Positions 19,123 through 28,990 of a stretch of DNA of 64,000 bases are shown here, piece after piece. The stretch covers positions 1 to 64,000 of the forward strand of contig PABH01000072.1 in assembly GCA_002702705.1 (NCBI GenBank), written 5' to 3'. The notes beneath the pieces are model-generated. The model was given only the letters and a program-made list of their open reading frames with translations. It was not told the origin of the DNA and did not search any database. The first letter of the stretch is position 1. Each line of letters opens with the position of its first letter. Made by a program: the position numbers and the translations under genes. The stretch is from Anaerolineaceae bacterium. Lineage in GTDB: Bacteria; Chloroflexota; Anaerolineae; Anaerolineales; Anaerolineaceae.

Positions 19123-19743
19123 TTATTTAATTAATCCATTTTTCATAAGATCACCCAAATCTTGTATTAACTTTGGGTTATATTGGATTCTCTGTTGTAA
19201 TTGGGGATTTGTAAAAATATCCATAAATGCGAAAAAATATATTGTAAAAACCTCATCAGAAATATCAGATTTTATTTTTCCTTGGGCTTTCCCTTCTTGG
19301 ATCAAATCTATTATTATCTTAGTCATTCGTTTTTTGGCATTATCCTGGATTTGTTTAATTTCCCTGTCAGACTGAAGATCAATGCTGCTGGCAAACACAG
19401 AACGGTCCATATTGGGGTGATTTCTATCTTCAATGGCACCGGAAATAAATTGAATAATCGCTGTTATTTTTTCTTCAAAAGGAATGGGCGGAGCTAATAA
19501 ATTCTCAACATCGTTCACCAATTGATCTACTGTTGTTTTCACAAAATCACGGGTAAGTGCTTCTTTGCTTCCAAAATTATTATATATCGTTGCCTGAGAG
19601 ACGCCTGCTTTTTTTGCAATATCCGCAATACTTACCTTCTCTCCCCCAAATTGGCTAAAAAGCTCTGATGCGGCTTTTCGGATATTTTCTTTACTTTGTT
19701 CTTTTCGCCGCTCAAAACCATCCAAGTTCTTCATTGCCATCAT
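19123..19743 (-). CDS. TetR-family transcriptional repressor
   Basis: A 206-residue regulator. The N-terminal helix-turn-helix is clear: ASELFSQFGGEKVSIADIA then KKAGVSQATIYNNFGSKEAL (residues about 25-65). The C-terminal ligand domain is variable as usual. It is divergent from the PEP-utilising enzyme and MFS exporter genes and very probably represses them through the palindrome at 19825-19848. The ligand may be a drug or lipophilic compound. Confidence 0.9.
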   Translation of the reverse strand: MMAMKNLDGFERRKEQSKENIRKAASELFSQFGGEKVSIADIAKKAGVSQATIYNNFGSKEALTRDFVKTTVDQLVNDVENLLAPPIPFEEKITAIIQFISGAIEDRNHPNMDRSVFASSIDLQSDREIKQIQDNAKKRMTKIIIDLIQEGKAQGKIKSDISDEVFTIYFFAFMDIFTNPQLQQRIQYNPKLIQDLGDLMKNGLIK

Positions 19744-19802
19744 TTAATAATTCCTTATCCGATCACTAATCTTGGTGCTAATGAGAATTATACCCAAATC
19801 CA

Positions 19803-19848
19803 TTGACAATCACAAAATTTACCATATAATAATTTTGTAATTATTATA
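19803..19848 (+). promoter_or_regulatory. Consensus promoter overlapped by a perfect TetR-type operator
   Basis: TTGACA (19803-19808), 16 bases, TATAAT (19825-19830). The -10 box lies inside a perfect inverted repeat TATAATAATT (19825-19834) TTGT AATTATTATA (19839-19848). A dimeric repressor bound there would cover the -10 box of the 19890 operon, and the site also lies upstream of the divergent tetR gene, allowing autoregulation. Confidence 0.7.
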
Positions 19849-19889
19849 CTATTATTCTCTAAAATTTATAGTTTACATGGAGCATAGAC

Positions 19890-22868
19890 ATGAATTTAAT
19901 GGTCAATTTTTCATCGGAAGAGTCCCCTTCTGTAAAAGAGGTCGGCAGCAAGGCTTTTTCTTTAATTGAAATGCACAATAATGGTTTTCCTGTCCCTCCA
20001 GGTTTTGTTTTAACAATTTATTTTTTTGAACCTTGGATGGAAATTATAAAAACCAGGCCAGAATGGAAAGCTGTAATGAATGCAACCGAAGAAACATTAA
20101 ATCAATCAACCACAGCTCTCAAGACACTTTGTCTGTCGTTATCATTTCTTCCCGAGCAAAATGAAATAATTAAAAATGGACTGACGCTTCTAAATTATGC
20201 TCCCAATAGTCTATTTGCGGTTCGGTCTTCTTCTCCGGAAGAGGATTTAGAAGGTGCTTCTTTCGCAGGGGAATATGAGACTACCTTAGGTGTATCAGAC
20301 AATATATTGGAGGATGCAATCCGTCGCTCTTTTGCTTCAGCCTTTGACGAAAGAGTTTTTTTATATAAGATTGAACATGGAGTTCCAACGGAAAATCCAA
20401 AAATCGCAGTTATCGTTCAACAACAAATTGCATCAGATAGCGCCGGGGTGGCTTTTTCTGTAAACCCAATCAACAATTGTTATGATGAGGCGGTTATCAA
20501 TGCAAATTATGGATTAGGAGAATCCGTTGTATCCGGGGTGGTAGAACCTGATCTATTTGTGGTGAATAAACTTAACAAACAAATAATGGAATCAAAAATT
20601 GGCCAAAAAGAGGTCATGTTTCAACTTAAACCGGATGGAGGTGTAACCGAGTTCAAGCCTGATTTTAACCAGGATTTCAGCATAACCCCTGATCAAGTTA
20701 ATCAAATTACTGAGTTGTTGAGCAAAATCGAGAAAATCTATCAATATCCGGTAGACATTGAGTGGGCATTTTCAAATGAAAAATTATATTTACTGCAAGT
20801 CCGCCCCATTACAACCTACCTCCCACTTCCTGAAGAGATGATTACGTCTCCAGGTGAGCAAAAAACACTATACGCTGATTCCACACTCATTGAACAAGGA
20901 ATTCAAAAACCATTATCCGTATTGGGAACAGATTTTCTTGGATATATTTTGAATGAAATGACCCGACCAATGGAAGGAGAGGTTTCCGGAATGGATGGGG
21001 GCGCTTTCACAGCAGGCGGACGATATTATTTGAATTTATCTCAAACACTGAGGATGAATGGGATTGTTGGACCGTTGGCACCAGGCAGTATTGGAGATGA
21101 AAGTATTTTGGGTATTCTCGATCATATTGATCTTGGTCCATATCTCCCGAAAAAACCTTCACGAAATGAAATGGTCAAAAAACTCAAAGGTCCAATAAAA
21201 ATGATTCCTTTGATATTACCAGCACTTAAGGCGCTACGAAATCCGGATTGGATATTAAAGAAATATCATCAGGCCCTTCCGGAACAGATTCAGAAAATTG
21301 ATCAAGCAATCAATGATAAGTTATCGCTGCACCAACAAGCGGTGGAATTAACCGCTTTCCTCAATTTTTTCTTTTATAAATATGGGATCCCGCTCATATT
21401 TGCACCGCAAATAGCAATGATGCGAATTAAGAAAATATTTAAAGATGAAGAAAACATTAAAGAGCATCTTTTAGGACTTGGTATCTCTCTACCTGGAAAT
21501 AAAACAGCAGAAATGGGTGCAGCAATGGTTGAACTTGCATCAATGGATACGATAACTTCTTGTTCATCGGTGGAAGAATTTATGAAAAAATTTGAGGAAA
21601 ACAAACTTCATCCGGAATTTTTGATGAAATGGAAAACGTTTGTTACTGAGTTTGGTTCCAGGTGTCCTCGAGAAATTGACGTAGCAACACCACGAATCAA
21701 TGAATCTCCTGCATTGTTATATGAGCAGCTTAAAAACATGGCAACAGAGAATGTTTTAACTTTTGAGTTGGCAAAACAAAAACGTGAAGCAGCTTATAAA
21801 ACCCTTTATCAAATAGCCTTACAAAAGGGAGAGCGCCATGCTAACACCTTTAAAAAACTGTACAATACATGGCTCACACTGGGTGGTTATCGTGAAACAC
21901 CCAAACATTATGTTATTAAAATCGTAGATTTGTACCGAAAAAGAGTGTTAAGGGTTGCTGAATCGTTTGTAAAAGACGGCCGCCTCGACGATCCAAATCA
22001 AATCTTCGATCTGACCATTAAAGATATTGATTATGCCCTAACCGACTTGTCACTGGATTTACGATCACTGGCAGTGGAGCGAACGGCTTTGATTAATAAA
22101 ATAAATCGAAGCCATTTGGTTGCTCGGGTTATTGATTCACGTGGAAAAATCTTTTATCCCCCCCGCAAAGAGGCAGCCGATGGTGAATTTGCCGGATTCC
22201 CAATCTCACCAGGTATCGTGCAAGGGAGAGTCAAAGTTTTTCAAACCGCAAATGAAAAGAAATTGCTGCCAGGGGAGATTCTAGTAACGAGAGCAACTGA
22301 CCCGGGATGGACACCATTGTTTATTAATGCCGGTGGAATCATCCTGGAAATTGGAGGTGCTTTGCAACACGGCGCAGTCGTAGCTAGAGAGTATGGAATT
22401 CCTTGTGTATCCGGAGTAGAAAACGCCACAAATTACCTCAAAGATGGCCAATTGGTTGAGGTAGACGGTATCAATGGTATTGTTCGGGTGTTAGACGAAG
22501 AAAAACCAAAATCCAAATCTCCATCTAAAGCGGAAATAAAAAAACAGCATGAGATAACCAGCCGTAAGGAATCCTCAAAATCAAAACAAAGCGAAATCCA
22601 AAAGCTTTTGCGTATTTTACCGCTATTGATAATTCCATTTTTGGCAATTTTTCTTGTTGCCTTTGGTTATATGATTGTTAAATTAATAATGGGTAATTCT
22701 TTAGAACAGGCAACCAATCAGCTTTTAAACCTTTGGGATATCAGCAGCCCCTACTTAATTGCATCCACCCAAATTATTGCTGTACCTATAGTCCTGACAG
22801 TCCTGTGGAAAAACCGGAAAGGGTTAAAAAACAAATTGCAAAACCTAGTCATAAAAATCAAAAAGTAG
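19890..22868 (+). CDS. PEP/pyruvate-binding phosphotransferase (rifampin phosphotransferase/PEP synthase-like) with C-terminal membrane anchor
   Basis: A 992-residue multi-domain protein. Residues 1-310 form the PPDK-type ATP-grasp domain (VGSKAFSLIEM, AVRSSSPEEDLEGASFAG, LLQVRPIT at the end). The middle (about 320-770) is a large helical domain like that of rifampin phosphotransferase. Residues about 780-870 form the swivelling phosphohistidine domain with GGALQHGAVVAREYGIPCVS, the His being the phosphate carrier. Unusually, a Lys/Ser-rich linker and one or two hydrophobic helices (about 915-940 and 955-975) follow. TetR-type control and the downstream exporter suggest a role in modifying a drug or lipophilic metabolite; substrate unknown. 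Confidence 0.75.
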   Translation: MNLMVNFSSEESPSVKEVGSKAFSLIEMHNNGFPVPPGFVLTIYFFEPWMEIIKTRPEWKAVMNATEETLNQSTTALKTLCLSLSFLPEQNEIIKNGLTLLNYAPNSLFAVRSSSPEEDLEGASFAGEYETTLGVSDNILEDAIRRSFASAFDERVFLYKIEHGVPTENPKIAVIVQQQIASDSAGVAFSVNPINNCYDEAVINANYGLGESVVSGVVEPDLFVVNKLNKQIMESKIGQKEVMFQLKPDGGVTEFKPDFNQDFSITPDQVNQITELLSKIEKIYQYPVDIEWAFSNEKLYLLQVRPITTYLPLPEEMITSPGEQKTLYADSTLIEQGIQKPLSVLGTDFLGYILNEMTRPMEGEVSGMDGGAFTAGGRYYLNLSQTLRMNGIVGPLAPGSIGDESILGILDHIDLGPYLPKKPSRNEMVKKLKGPIKMIPLILPALKALRNPDWILKKYHQALPEQIQKIDQAINDKLSLHQQAVELTAFLNFFFYKYGIPLIFAPQIAMMRIKKIFKDEENIKEHLLGLGISLPGNKTAEMGAAMVELASMDTITSCSSVEEFMKKFEENKLHPEFLMKWKTFVTEFGSRCPREIDVATPRINESPALLYEQLKNMATENVLTFELAKQKREAAYKTLYQIALQKGERHANTFKKLYNTWLTLGGYRETPKHYVIKIVDLYRKRVLRVAESFVKDGRLDDPNQIFDLTIKDIDYALTDLSLDLRSLAVERTALINKINRSHLVARVIDSRGKIFYPPRKEAADGEFAGFPISPGIVQGRVKVFQTANEKKLLPGEILVTRATDPGWTPLFINAGGIILEIGGALQHGAVVAREYGIPCVSGVENATNYLKDGQLVEVDGINGIVRVLDEEKPKSKSPSKAEIKKQHEITSRKESSKSKQSEIQKLLRILPLLIIPFLAIFLVAFGYMIVKLIMGNSLEQATNQLLNLWDISSPYLIASTQIIAVPIVLTVLWKNRKGLKNKLQNLVIKIKK

Positions 22869-22909
22869 TCAGAGTTTAAGGACAATAGATAAACAAGGTC
22901 GGAGGCAGC

Positions 22910-24244
22910 ATGAGGTTTTCACAACACTTCAAAGGTTTAGAAGCATTTTATGCCATGCTTATAGGCCAATTAATCTCTACTATTGGCTCAGGCATGACCA
23001 GATTTGGATTAGGAGTTTGGGTATTATCCGAAACAGGGAATACAACAGACTATACAACCATGCTTTTTTTCGCAGTCTTTCCAGCGGGTATAGGGTCTTT
23101 ATTTTCTGGACCGTTCATTGACCGGTGGGACCGCAAAAAAGTAATGATATTCGCAAATATTATTGCCAGCTTAAGCACCCTATTGATTGTGATCCTTTAT
23201 TTCATGGATATCTTATTAATCTGGCATCTCTACATTGCTTTATCTGTAAACGGCATTGCAAATGCGTTCATTTCCCCTTCCCTCCAATCAAGTACCCGTC
23301 TCCTTGTTCCAAAAAACCAATTAAATAAAGCCTCAGGGTTAGCCCAATTGTTACGTCCAATGGAAACAATTATCGCCCCCGGCTTAGCAGGTTTCATAGT
23401 TGGCGTTTTTGGTTTAGGTGTGATTTTCATCATCGACTTTGTGACGTTTGTTGTAAGTGTCAGTTTGTTGCTGATGACAATCATTCCTCTGCCAAAACGG
23501 TCAGATGATTTTTCCGGGAAAATGAATTTCTGGTCAGAGTTCATCTCAGGAATTCGCTATATAAAAGAACGGCCGGCTTTCATTTTCTTGATGGTGCTTT
23601 TTACAGTTACAATGTTCCTCTTACCCGGAATGGCTTACTCGCTGGTTACTCCGATGGTTCTAAGTTTTCAAACTGAAAGGGTATTGGGGTTGATATTATC
23701 AGCCTATGGGCTTGGTTCGATCATTGGAGGTGTTTTATTAACATTGTGGAGTGAAACACGCTCTAGAATGAGTGGTATTTTAACAGCCATGACTTTTTCA
23801 GGAATTGCAGCAATCATTATAGGTCTTTGGGAAAATCCTTGGACAATTGGTTTTGGCTTTTTCCTCACCGGGATGAGTTTTATTTTTGTTATTGGGCTCA
23901 ATCGCGTCATCTGGCAAATAAAAAGTGCACCTGAAGTCCAAGGTCGCATTTTTTCTCTTATGACGACACTGGGTGTCGCTGGGCAAGCGTTAGGGATCTT
24001 AGCCGCAGGACCTTTGGTCAGTAGAGTATTTGGACCGATGTTGGAAACTGGTGGAAAATTAACAAACTCTGTGGGATTATTGATCGGAGTCGGACCCAGC
24101 CGCGGAATGGCTTTACTCTTCATACTTCTGGGTTTTCTTGTTTTGGGCATTGTGCTCATTTCGAGCGTTATTCCTTCATTTCGGAATCTAGAAAGCCATA
24201 TTCCCGATTATGACGCAATAAATCCAAACACCAATGGATTGTAA
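22910..24244 (+). CDS. MFS-family exporter
   Basis: A 444-residue major facilitator protein with 12 predicted helices. The loop between helices 2 and 3 carries GPFIDRWDRKKVM, the D-R-x-x-R/K-K motif A of drug exporters. It follows the PEP-utilising enzyme gene by 41 bases with GGAGGCAGC before its ATG, so it is in the same TetR-controlled operon. Resembles macrolide/tetracycline-type exporters (MFS_3). Substrate is inferred to be the same compound sensed by TetR. Confidence 0.85.
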   Translation: MRFSQHFKGLEAFYAMLIGQLISTIGSGMTRFGLGVWVLSETGNTTDYTTMLFFAVFPAGIGSLFSGPFIDRWDRKKVMIFANIIASLSTLLIVILYFMDILLIWHLYIALSVNGIANAFISPSLQSSTRLLVPKNQLNKASGLAQLLRPMETIIAPGLAGFIVGVFGLGVIFIIDFVTFVVSVSLLLMTIIPLPKRSDDFSGKMNFWSEFISGIRYIKERPAFIFLMVLFTVTMFLLPGMAYSLVTPMVLSFQTERVLGLILSAYGLGSIIGGVLLTLWSETRSRMSGILTAMTFSGIAAIIIGLWENPWTIGFGFFLTGMSFIFVIGLNRVIWQIKSAPEVQGRIFSLMTTLGVAGQALGILAAGPLVSRVFGPMLETGGKLTNSVGLLIGVGPSRGMALLFILLGFLVLGIVLISSVIPSFRNLESHIPDYDAINPNTNGL

Positions 24245-24257
24245 TCTCCCATTGTTT

Positions 24258-25214
24258 TTAAACTTTTTGTGGAACGATCAAAGGCACTTTTTGTTTTGTC
24301 ACACCAAATAGTCTCATCGACAAAACAGCGCAGATAATAATCAAGCTGCCCAACATTTGGGGGCCATTCAACATTTCACCCAAGAAAAAATAGGCTGTGA
24401 TCACAGTAAACACTGGTTCCATAGTCGCGACCAGATTCGCGATGCTGGAGGGAAGGTACTGCATACTGGCATTATATAAACCAAAACCAAGCACAGTTGG
24501 GATAGCACCTAAAGAGAATAGAACGAGCCATCCAGTTAAGGAGTCGCCTAACCATAAATAACCTGATAAAGTAGGCACGGTACCTGGCAAAATATCTCCA
24601 CCGATAAAATTAAACATGAATAAATAAACGGAAGCACATCCAAACGTATATAACATAGATGTCCAGATATTTACTTTTCGGTTTGCAAAACTTCTACCGA
24701 CCAGACTGTACACAGCATATCCCAAGCCGGAAGCCAATCCCATTAGAATTCCAAAACCGGACTGATTCCACATTCTGAGTTCATACGCCCCTGAAACCAA
24801 GACACAGCCTATTAAACTTGCAATAACTGCTAAAATTTTAATAATACTGAGCGATTCTTTTAATAATATCCAACCCAGAACAGCTGTAAACGCCGCTGAG
24901 GTATAAACCAAAACGGTTGCAACAGAAGCCCCATTTTGTTCCACTGAAAACGTCCAAAAAATATTAAACCCAGCCAAAACCAACCCATAATATAAATATT
25001 TAGGCAGTTCGCCCTTTGTTGCTTTTAATAGGGATCGGTTGGTAATGGATAAAACAACAAATAAAGTAACTACTACAAAAATATCTCTCCAAAAAGCCAA
25101 AACAAATGCCGGAATTTGAAAATTTACAGTTAAGTAACGGATAAATATTGCCGTAGTAGCCAAAAAAAATGTACTGATAAAAGCCAATAAATAACCACGT
25201 GAAGTTGACTGCAT
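24258..25214 (-). CDS. EamA/DMT-family permease
   Basis: A 318-residue transporter with ten predicted helices in two EamA repeats (the second begins near residue 165). The start at 25214 (MQSTSRGYLL) lies six bases after GGAGG; further upstream in-frame starts would overlap the divergent regulator gene. These carriers export amino acids or other metabolites. Its divergent neighbour encodes a MocR-type regulator, a frequent pairing in which the regulator controls the carrier. Confidence 0.85.
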   Translation of the reverse strand: MQSTSRGYLLAFISTFFLATTAIFIRYLTVNFQIPAFVLAFWRDIFVVVTLFVVLSITNRSLLKATKGELPKYLYYGLVLAGFNIFWTFSVEQNGASVATVLVYTSAAFTAVLGWILLKESLSIIKILAVIASLIGCVLVSGAYELRMWNQSGFGILMGLASGLGYAVYSLVGRSFANRKVNIWTSMLYTFGCASVYLFMFNFIGGDILPGTVPTLSGYLWLGDSLTGWLVLFSLGAIPTVLGFGLYNASMQYLPSSIANLVATMEPVFTVITAYFFLGEMLNGPQMLGSLIIICAVLSMRLFGVTKQKVPLIVPQKV

Positions 25215-25338
25215 TTCTACCTCCATACTGGAATAATTGTATTGTATAATAACAATGGCATACTGAAAAGATCCGATTCCATCAATTTTTATATAGGCCA
25301 ATTTTCCCTCAAGATTAATAGAAAGAGAAGCAAGATTA
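25215..25338. promoter_or_regulatory. Divergent promoter region between EamA permease and MocR regulator genes
   Basis: The 124 bases contain ATTGTATTGTATAATAACAA (25235-25254): a TATAAT box plus short ATTGT / ACAAT inverted arms, a possible regulator site. Confidence 0.35.
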
Positions 25339-26811
25339 ATGCGCTTAAATCTAAACAAAAAAACGAACATCCCTATTTACAAACAAATTGTGAATTTTTA
25401 TAAAAAAGCGATCCAATCCGGACAAATCCCACCTGGAACACAACTTCCAGCAACACGGCGTTTAGCCAACGAATTGGGAATTAATCGATTAACCGTTGAT
25501 CATGCATATGAAAATCTCAAAATTGATGGCTTAATTGAAACGATTATTGGCAGTGGTACATTTACCTTAACTCCACCTGCCGAACAGAGCACATGCACAT
25601 CAAATCAGATTTTCCACGAATGGAATAATGATTTACAAAATCAGAATCATTTATACAATTTAACATCCTATCCTCCGTTTGATGGGATTAACTTTTCAAG
25701 CGGCAGCGGTGATCCCGCGTTATTTCCCTACGAGAGTTTCCGGAAAACACTTCAAACATTAATGCGAAAACAAGGATACGAACCATTAACCTACGGGGAC
25801 CCACAAGGATATTTGCCATTACGCCAATCGATTGGGCAAATTCTTACCAGCCAGGGGATTAGCACGGAACCGAACAAAATTCTGATTACTTCGGGTTCAC
25901 AACAAGCAATAGCCCTATGTGCTCAGGTTTATCTTCAACCAGGTGACACAGTCTTTGTCGAAAGGCCTACCTATGCAGCTGCTTTAAACCTATTTCAAAG
26001 TATGTCCTTAAATATTGAGTCCATAAAAATGGATGCGGAAGGTATGGTCGTAGATGAATTAGAAGAAAAAATAAAAATTAAACTTCCAAAATTGATTTAC
26101 ACAGTCCCTACCTACCACAATCCAACCGGTACATGTTTATCTACTGTTAGAAGGTATCAATTAATTAATCTGGCAGCTCACTATAATATACCGATTATCG
26201 AAGATGATTATGTAGGAGATTTACATTATGATGGTCACACACGACCTACCTTAAAATCATTAGACCAGCATGAATTGGTTATTTTTATTGGCACATTTTC
26301 CAAAATGTTAATGCCAGGTATCCGAGTTGGTTATGTAACCGGGCACGAAAATTTAATAAAAAAATTAACCAGACAAAAATATCTTACCGACCTGGCCAGT
26401 AACAATCTCCTACAACATGCCCTGTATGCCTACGTAACAATTGGACGCTACCAGCAGCATCTCAATCGTGCCTGCCGAGTATACAAAAAACGCCGGGACA
26501 TAATCCACTTTTCTCTTAAACAACACCTTGCCAACGAATGTGAATGGGTTTTTCCAAATGGTGGGTTTTATATTTGGTTAAAAATCCCATCCGAATTGAA
26601 CACGCAGCACTTATTATCACAATGCAAACAAAATGGTCTAAATTTTGCCCCTGGTTATTTGTTTTTTGATCAAGCGCTGTCAGAACAATCCTATATTCGG
26701 TTAAATTTTGCAGCGGTCCATGAAGATGATATTCCAAATGGAATTCAAAAATTAGCAGAATTAATCAAAAACCACAAACCTAACCTTAACACCAGGGCTT
26801 TTTCCGGTTGA
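25339..26811 (+). CDS. MocR/PdxR-type regulator (GntR helix-turn-helix fused to aminotransferase-like domain)
   Basis: A 490-residue protein. The N-terminal winged helix-turn-helix reads YKQIVNFYKKAIQSGQIPPG, then LANELGINRLTVDHAYENL (residues 14-62). The fold type I aminotransferase domain has the PLP lysine in GTFSKMLMPG (near residue 320), so it should bind PLP. MocR proteins regulate PLP, GABA, taurine or transporter genes. Probable target: the divergent EamA permease gene and its own. Confidence 0.9.
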   Translation: MRLNLNKKTNIPIYKQIVNFYKKAIQSGQIPPGTQLPATRRLANELGINRLTVDHAYENLKIDGLIETIIGSGTFTLTPPAEQSTCTSNQIFHEWNNDLQNQNHLYNLTSYPPFDGINFSSGSGDPALFPYESFRKTLQTLMRKQGYEPLTYGDPQGYLPLRQSIGQILTSQGISTEPNKILITSGSQQAIALCAQVYLQPGDTVFVERPTYAAALNLFQSMSLNIESIKMDAEGMVVDELEEKIKIKLPKLIYTVPTYHNPTGTCLSTVRRYQLINLAAHYNIPIIEDDYVGDLHYDGHTRPTLKSLDQHELVIFIGTFSKMLMPGIRVGYVTGHENLIKKLTRQKYLTDLASNNLLQHALYAYVTIGRYQQHLNRACRVYKKRRDIIHFSLKQHLANECEWVFPNGGFYIWLKIPSELNTQHLLSQCKQNGLNFAPGYLFFDQALSEQSYIRLNFAAVHEDDIPNGIQKLAELIKNHKPNLNTRAFSG

Positions 26812-26850
26812 TTATTTGTTGTTTTCAGGGTAAAATAAGATTATCATTTG

Positions 26851-26870
26851 TACAATCATGAACGATTGTA
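26851..26870 (+). promoter_or_regulatory. Candidate operator upstream of the aldolase gene
   Basis: Inverted repeat TACAATC ATGAAC GATTGTA with 7-base arms. Its right part, TGAACGATTGTA (26859-26870), differs by two bases from the TGAACAATTGTT element found twice upstream of the ABC importer (35299, 35403). Probable site for the SorC-type regulator encoded two genes on. Confidence 0.45.
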
Positions 26871-26915
26871 ATACCCTATGTAATTTTACAAAAAATTTAA
26901 TAACCAGGATGTATC

Positions 26916-27863
26916 ATGCCAAAAATATTTATAACGGATCGTGACATTGAAAACCAAGCCAATCAGGGTATTACAACCATAACCATTGATGAAAATACCG
27001 TTATCACAGATCTCGCTTATGAAAAAGCATACAAACTGGGCGTAAAATTGATCCAACCCGGAACAGACAAACCACCTGCAGCACCGGAAAGACCATACCT
27101 AAGTTCTATCCTTAAAGATTCCCTTAAAAAAGAAATCGAAGATCACATTAACCAGCCTGAAACCACCTTCGAAAACCGGGATATTTTGGATTTTGATCAA
27201 GAAACCGATGAAAACAGTTTACGAGCTGCAATCATCGAAGTTGGCAGACTCCTTTATCAACAAGGTTTAATGATGTCCAATGACGGCAATATCTCCGTCC
27301 GAATGAAAAATGGCAATATCTTAATCACCCCATCTGGTGTAGGTAAAGGTAGAATTTCCACAGATGATTTATTGTTGATTGATATTAATGGAAACATTAT
27401 TAAATCTGCCAAAAACCCCTCTTTAAAACCCACATCCGAACAGCCCATGCATCTTGAAGTCTATCGTAAAAGACCGGATATTTTTGCAATCATCCACACC
27501 CATTTAATTTATGCCAATGCATTAGCAATATCTCACGGCAAAGTGCGGATGGACATCATTCCCGAAGCAGCTATTGCCTTTGGTGAAATACCGATTACCG
27601 AGTTTTCAATGCCTTCATCCCCCCAAAATGCGGAAGCCATTCGCAATTTAATTGAACATCATGATGTTTTGCTCATTCGTAATCACGGCAGTTTAACAAT
27701 TGGCAAAAACTTAAACGAAGCCCTCATTAATTTGGAAAGGCTTGAACATGTTTCCAAAACGTTAACCTTTGCCGAGTTGTTAGGTGATCCGAATAAAATA
27801 CCCCAAGATATGCTGGATGCCATCGCAGAATTGGTTAAAAAAGATCCTAAAAAAACTCAGTAG
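26916..27863 (+). CDS. Class II (FucA/Ald2-like) sugar-phosphate aldolase with N-terminal BMC-associated domain
   Basis: A 315-residue protein, about 95 residues longer than FucA-type aldolases. The core has NDGNISVR, TPSGVGKG, catalytic-type E175 (PTSEQPMH), zinc ligands H194 and H196 (IIHTHLIYA) and H257 (IRNHGSL). The first 63 residues match, at 33 identical positions, the start of the probable scaffold protein encoded at 40375, including PPAAPxRPYLS, so this extra part is likely a microcompartment targeting or assembly module. With MtnK and MtnA encoded nearby, the expected substrate is a 5-deoxy- or 5-methylthio-ribulose 1-phosphate, giving DHAP and an aldehyde. An MtnB-type dehydratase is the main alternative, since it belongs to the same fold. 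Confidence 0.8.
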   Translation: MPKIFITDRDIENQANQGITTITIDENTVITDLAYEKAYKLGVKLIQPGTDKPPAAPERPYLSSILKDSLKKEIEDHINQPETTFENRDILDFDQETDENSLRAAIIEVGRLLYQQGLMMSNDGNISVRMKNGNILITPSGVGKGRISTDDLLLIDINGNIIKSAKNPSLKPTSEQPMHLEVYRKRPDIFAIIHTHLIYANALAISHGKVRMDIIPEAAIAFGEIPITEFSMPSSPQNAEAIRNLIEHHDVLLIRNHGSLTIGKNLNEALINLERLEHVSKTLTFAELLGDPNKIPQDMLDAIAELVKKDPKKTQ

Positions 27864-27941
27864 AAAATAAATGAACATTTAAATTAAGTTATAATATTTA
27901 AGTTATTAATAATTAATCACCCAGGAGAATTAAATAGCAGA

Positions 27942-28877
27942 ATGGCAGATAACAACCAAGATGATTTAATGGTCATTGCTTCATGGCTATATTACCAAGA
28001 ACGGTTAACCCACGAAGAAATTGCCGAACGCTTACAAATGTCCCGGGTTAGCATCACACGTTTATTACAAAGAGCAAGAGCTGAAGGGATTGTTCAGTTT
28101 ACCATCACAAAGCCCCTTCCGGAACAATATAAGCTTGAAAATAGAATTAAAGAAAAATTTGGAATAAAATCTGTCACAATCTCAAAAACAATGGCCGACC
28201 CAATCGACACCATCCGAGAGGTTTGCCGATCTGCAGCTTTTTCCTTAAATAAATTATTATTTCCTGGTTGCCGTTTAGGGCTGGCATTCAGTTCCACACT
28301 CAGTTATATCGTTGATTTTTTAGACAGCACATCGGCACCCAAAAATATCATCATCCAAGAGTTAGCAGGCACTTATTTATCCCCAAATGCTCCTTATGGA
28401 ATCAGCTGGCGCATCGCTGAAAAACTTAATGCCCACATTAACTCTTTGCCGGTTCCCGTTGTAGTACAAAGTGAAGAAATGCGAAACGGTTTGCTAAATG
28501 AACCCAGTATCCGGGAAGCTATGCAGGGAATACCACTGGTAGATTTAGCTATGGTCGGTTTAGGTCGTATTGGACATGATTCAACACTGGTTAAAACGGG
28601 GCATTTCACACCAGAGATTATGAAATCATTAAAAGAAAAGGGAGCTGTCGGTGACATCCTGCTCCATTTTTACGACCAGGATGGTAACTATGTCAGCAAT
28701 CCAATTGAGAATCGAATGATCATCTTAAAATGGGATGAAGTGGTCCGTATTCCAAATGTAATCGGTGTCGCAACGGGTCAGAATAAAGTGGAAGCTATCA
28801 AAGGTGCTTTACGTACCGGAACTATTCATCATCTGGTAACGGATATGGATACAGCCCTTGGTGTCGTACAAGATTAA
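27942..28877 (+). CDS. SorC/DeoR-type sugar-responsive transcriptional regulator
   Basis: A 311-residue regulator. The N-terminal helix-turn-helix is LTHEEIAERLQMSRVSITRLL (split here as residues 21-41) and the rest is the NagB-fold sugar-phosphate sensing domain (GLAFSSTLSY, MVGLGRIG, GVATGQNKVEAI, the C-terminal G-x-x-K effector loop). It follows the aldolase gene by 78 bases. SorC proteins sense phosphorylated sugars, so the MtnK or MtnA product is a natural effector. Expected sites are the TGAACAATTGTT-like elements of this cluster. GGAG lies 14 bases before the ATG, further than usual. Confidence 0.85.
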   Translation: MADNNQDDLMVIASWLYYQERLTHEEIAERLQMSRVSITRLLQRARAEGIVQFTITKPLPEQYKLENRIKEKFGIKSVTISKTMADPIDTIREVCRSAAFSLNKLLFPGCRLGLAFSSTLSYIVDFLDSTSAPKNIIIQELAGTYLSPNAPYGISWRIAEKLNAHINSLPVPVVVQSEEMRNGLLNEPSIREAMQGIPLVDLAMVGLGRIGHDSTLVKTGHFTPEIMKSLKEKGAVGDILLHFYDQDGNYVSNPIENRMIILKWDEVVRIPNVIGVATGQNKVEAIKGALRTGTIHHLVTDMDTALGVVQD

Positions 28878-28922
28878 TAAACAAACCATTTTTACATTTA
28901 TTCGTTATTGATAAATTTACTA

Positions 28923-28955
28923 AAAAACACCGGCCTTTTCAAGACCGGTGTTTTT
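28923..28955. terminator. Bidirectional intrinsic terminator
   Basis: Stem AAAAACACCGG / CCGGTGTTTTT with an 11-base loop, between the convergent regulator gene and the mtnA-type gene. Confidence 0.9.
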
Positions 28956-28990
28956 AAGGAGAATTGAAAACCAATAAAAAGAAATGCTGA

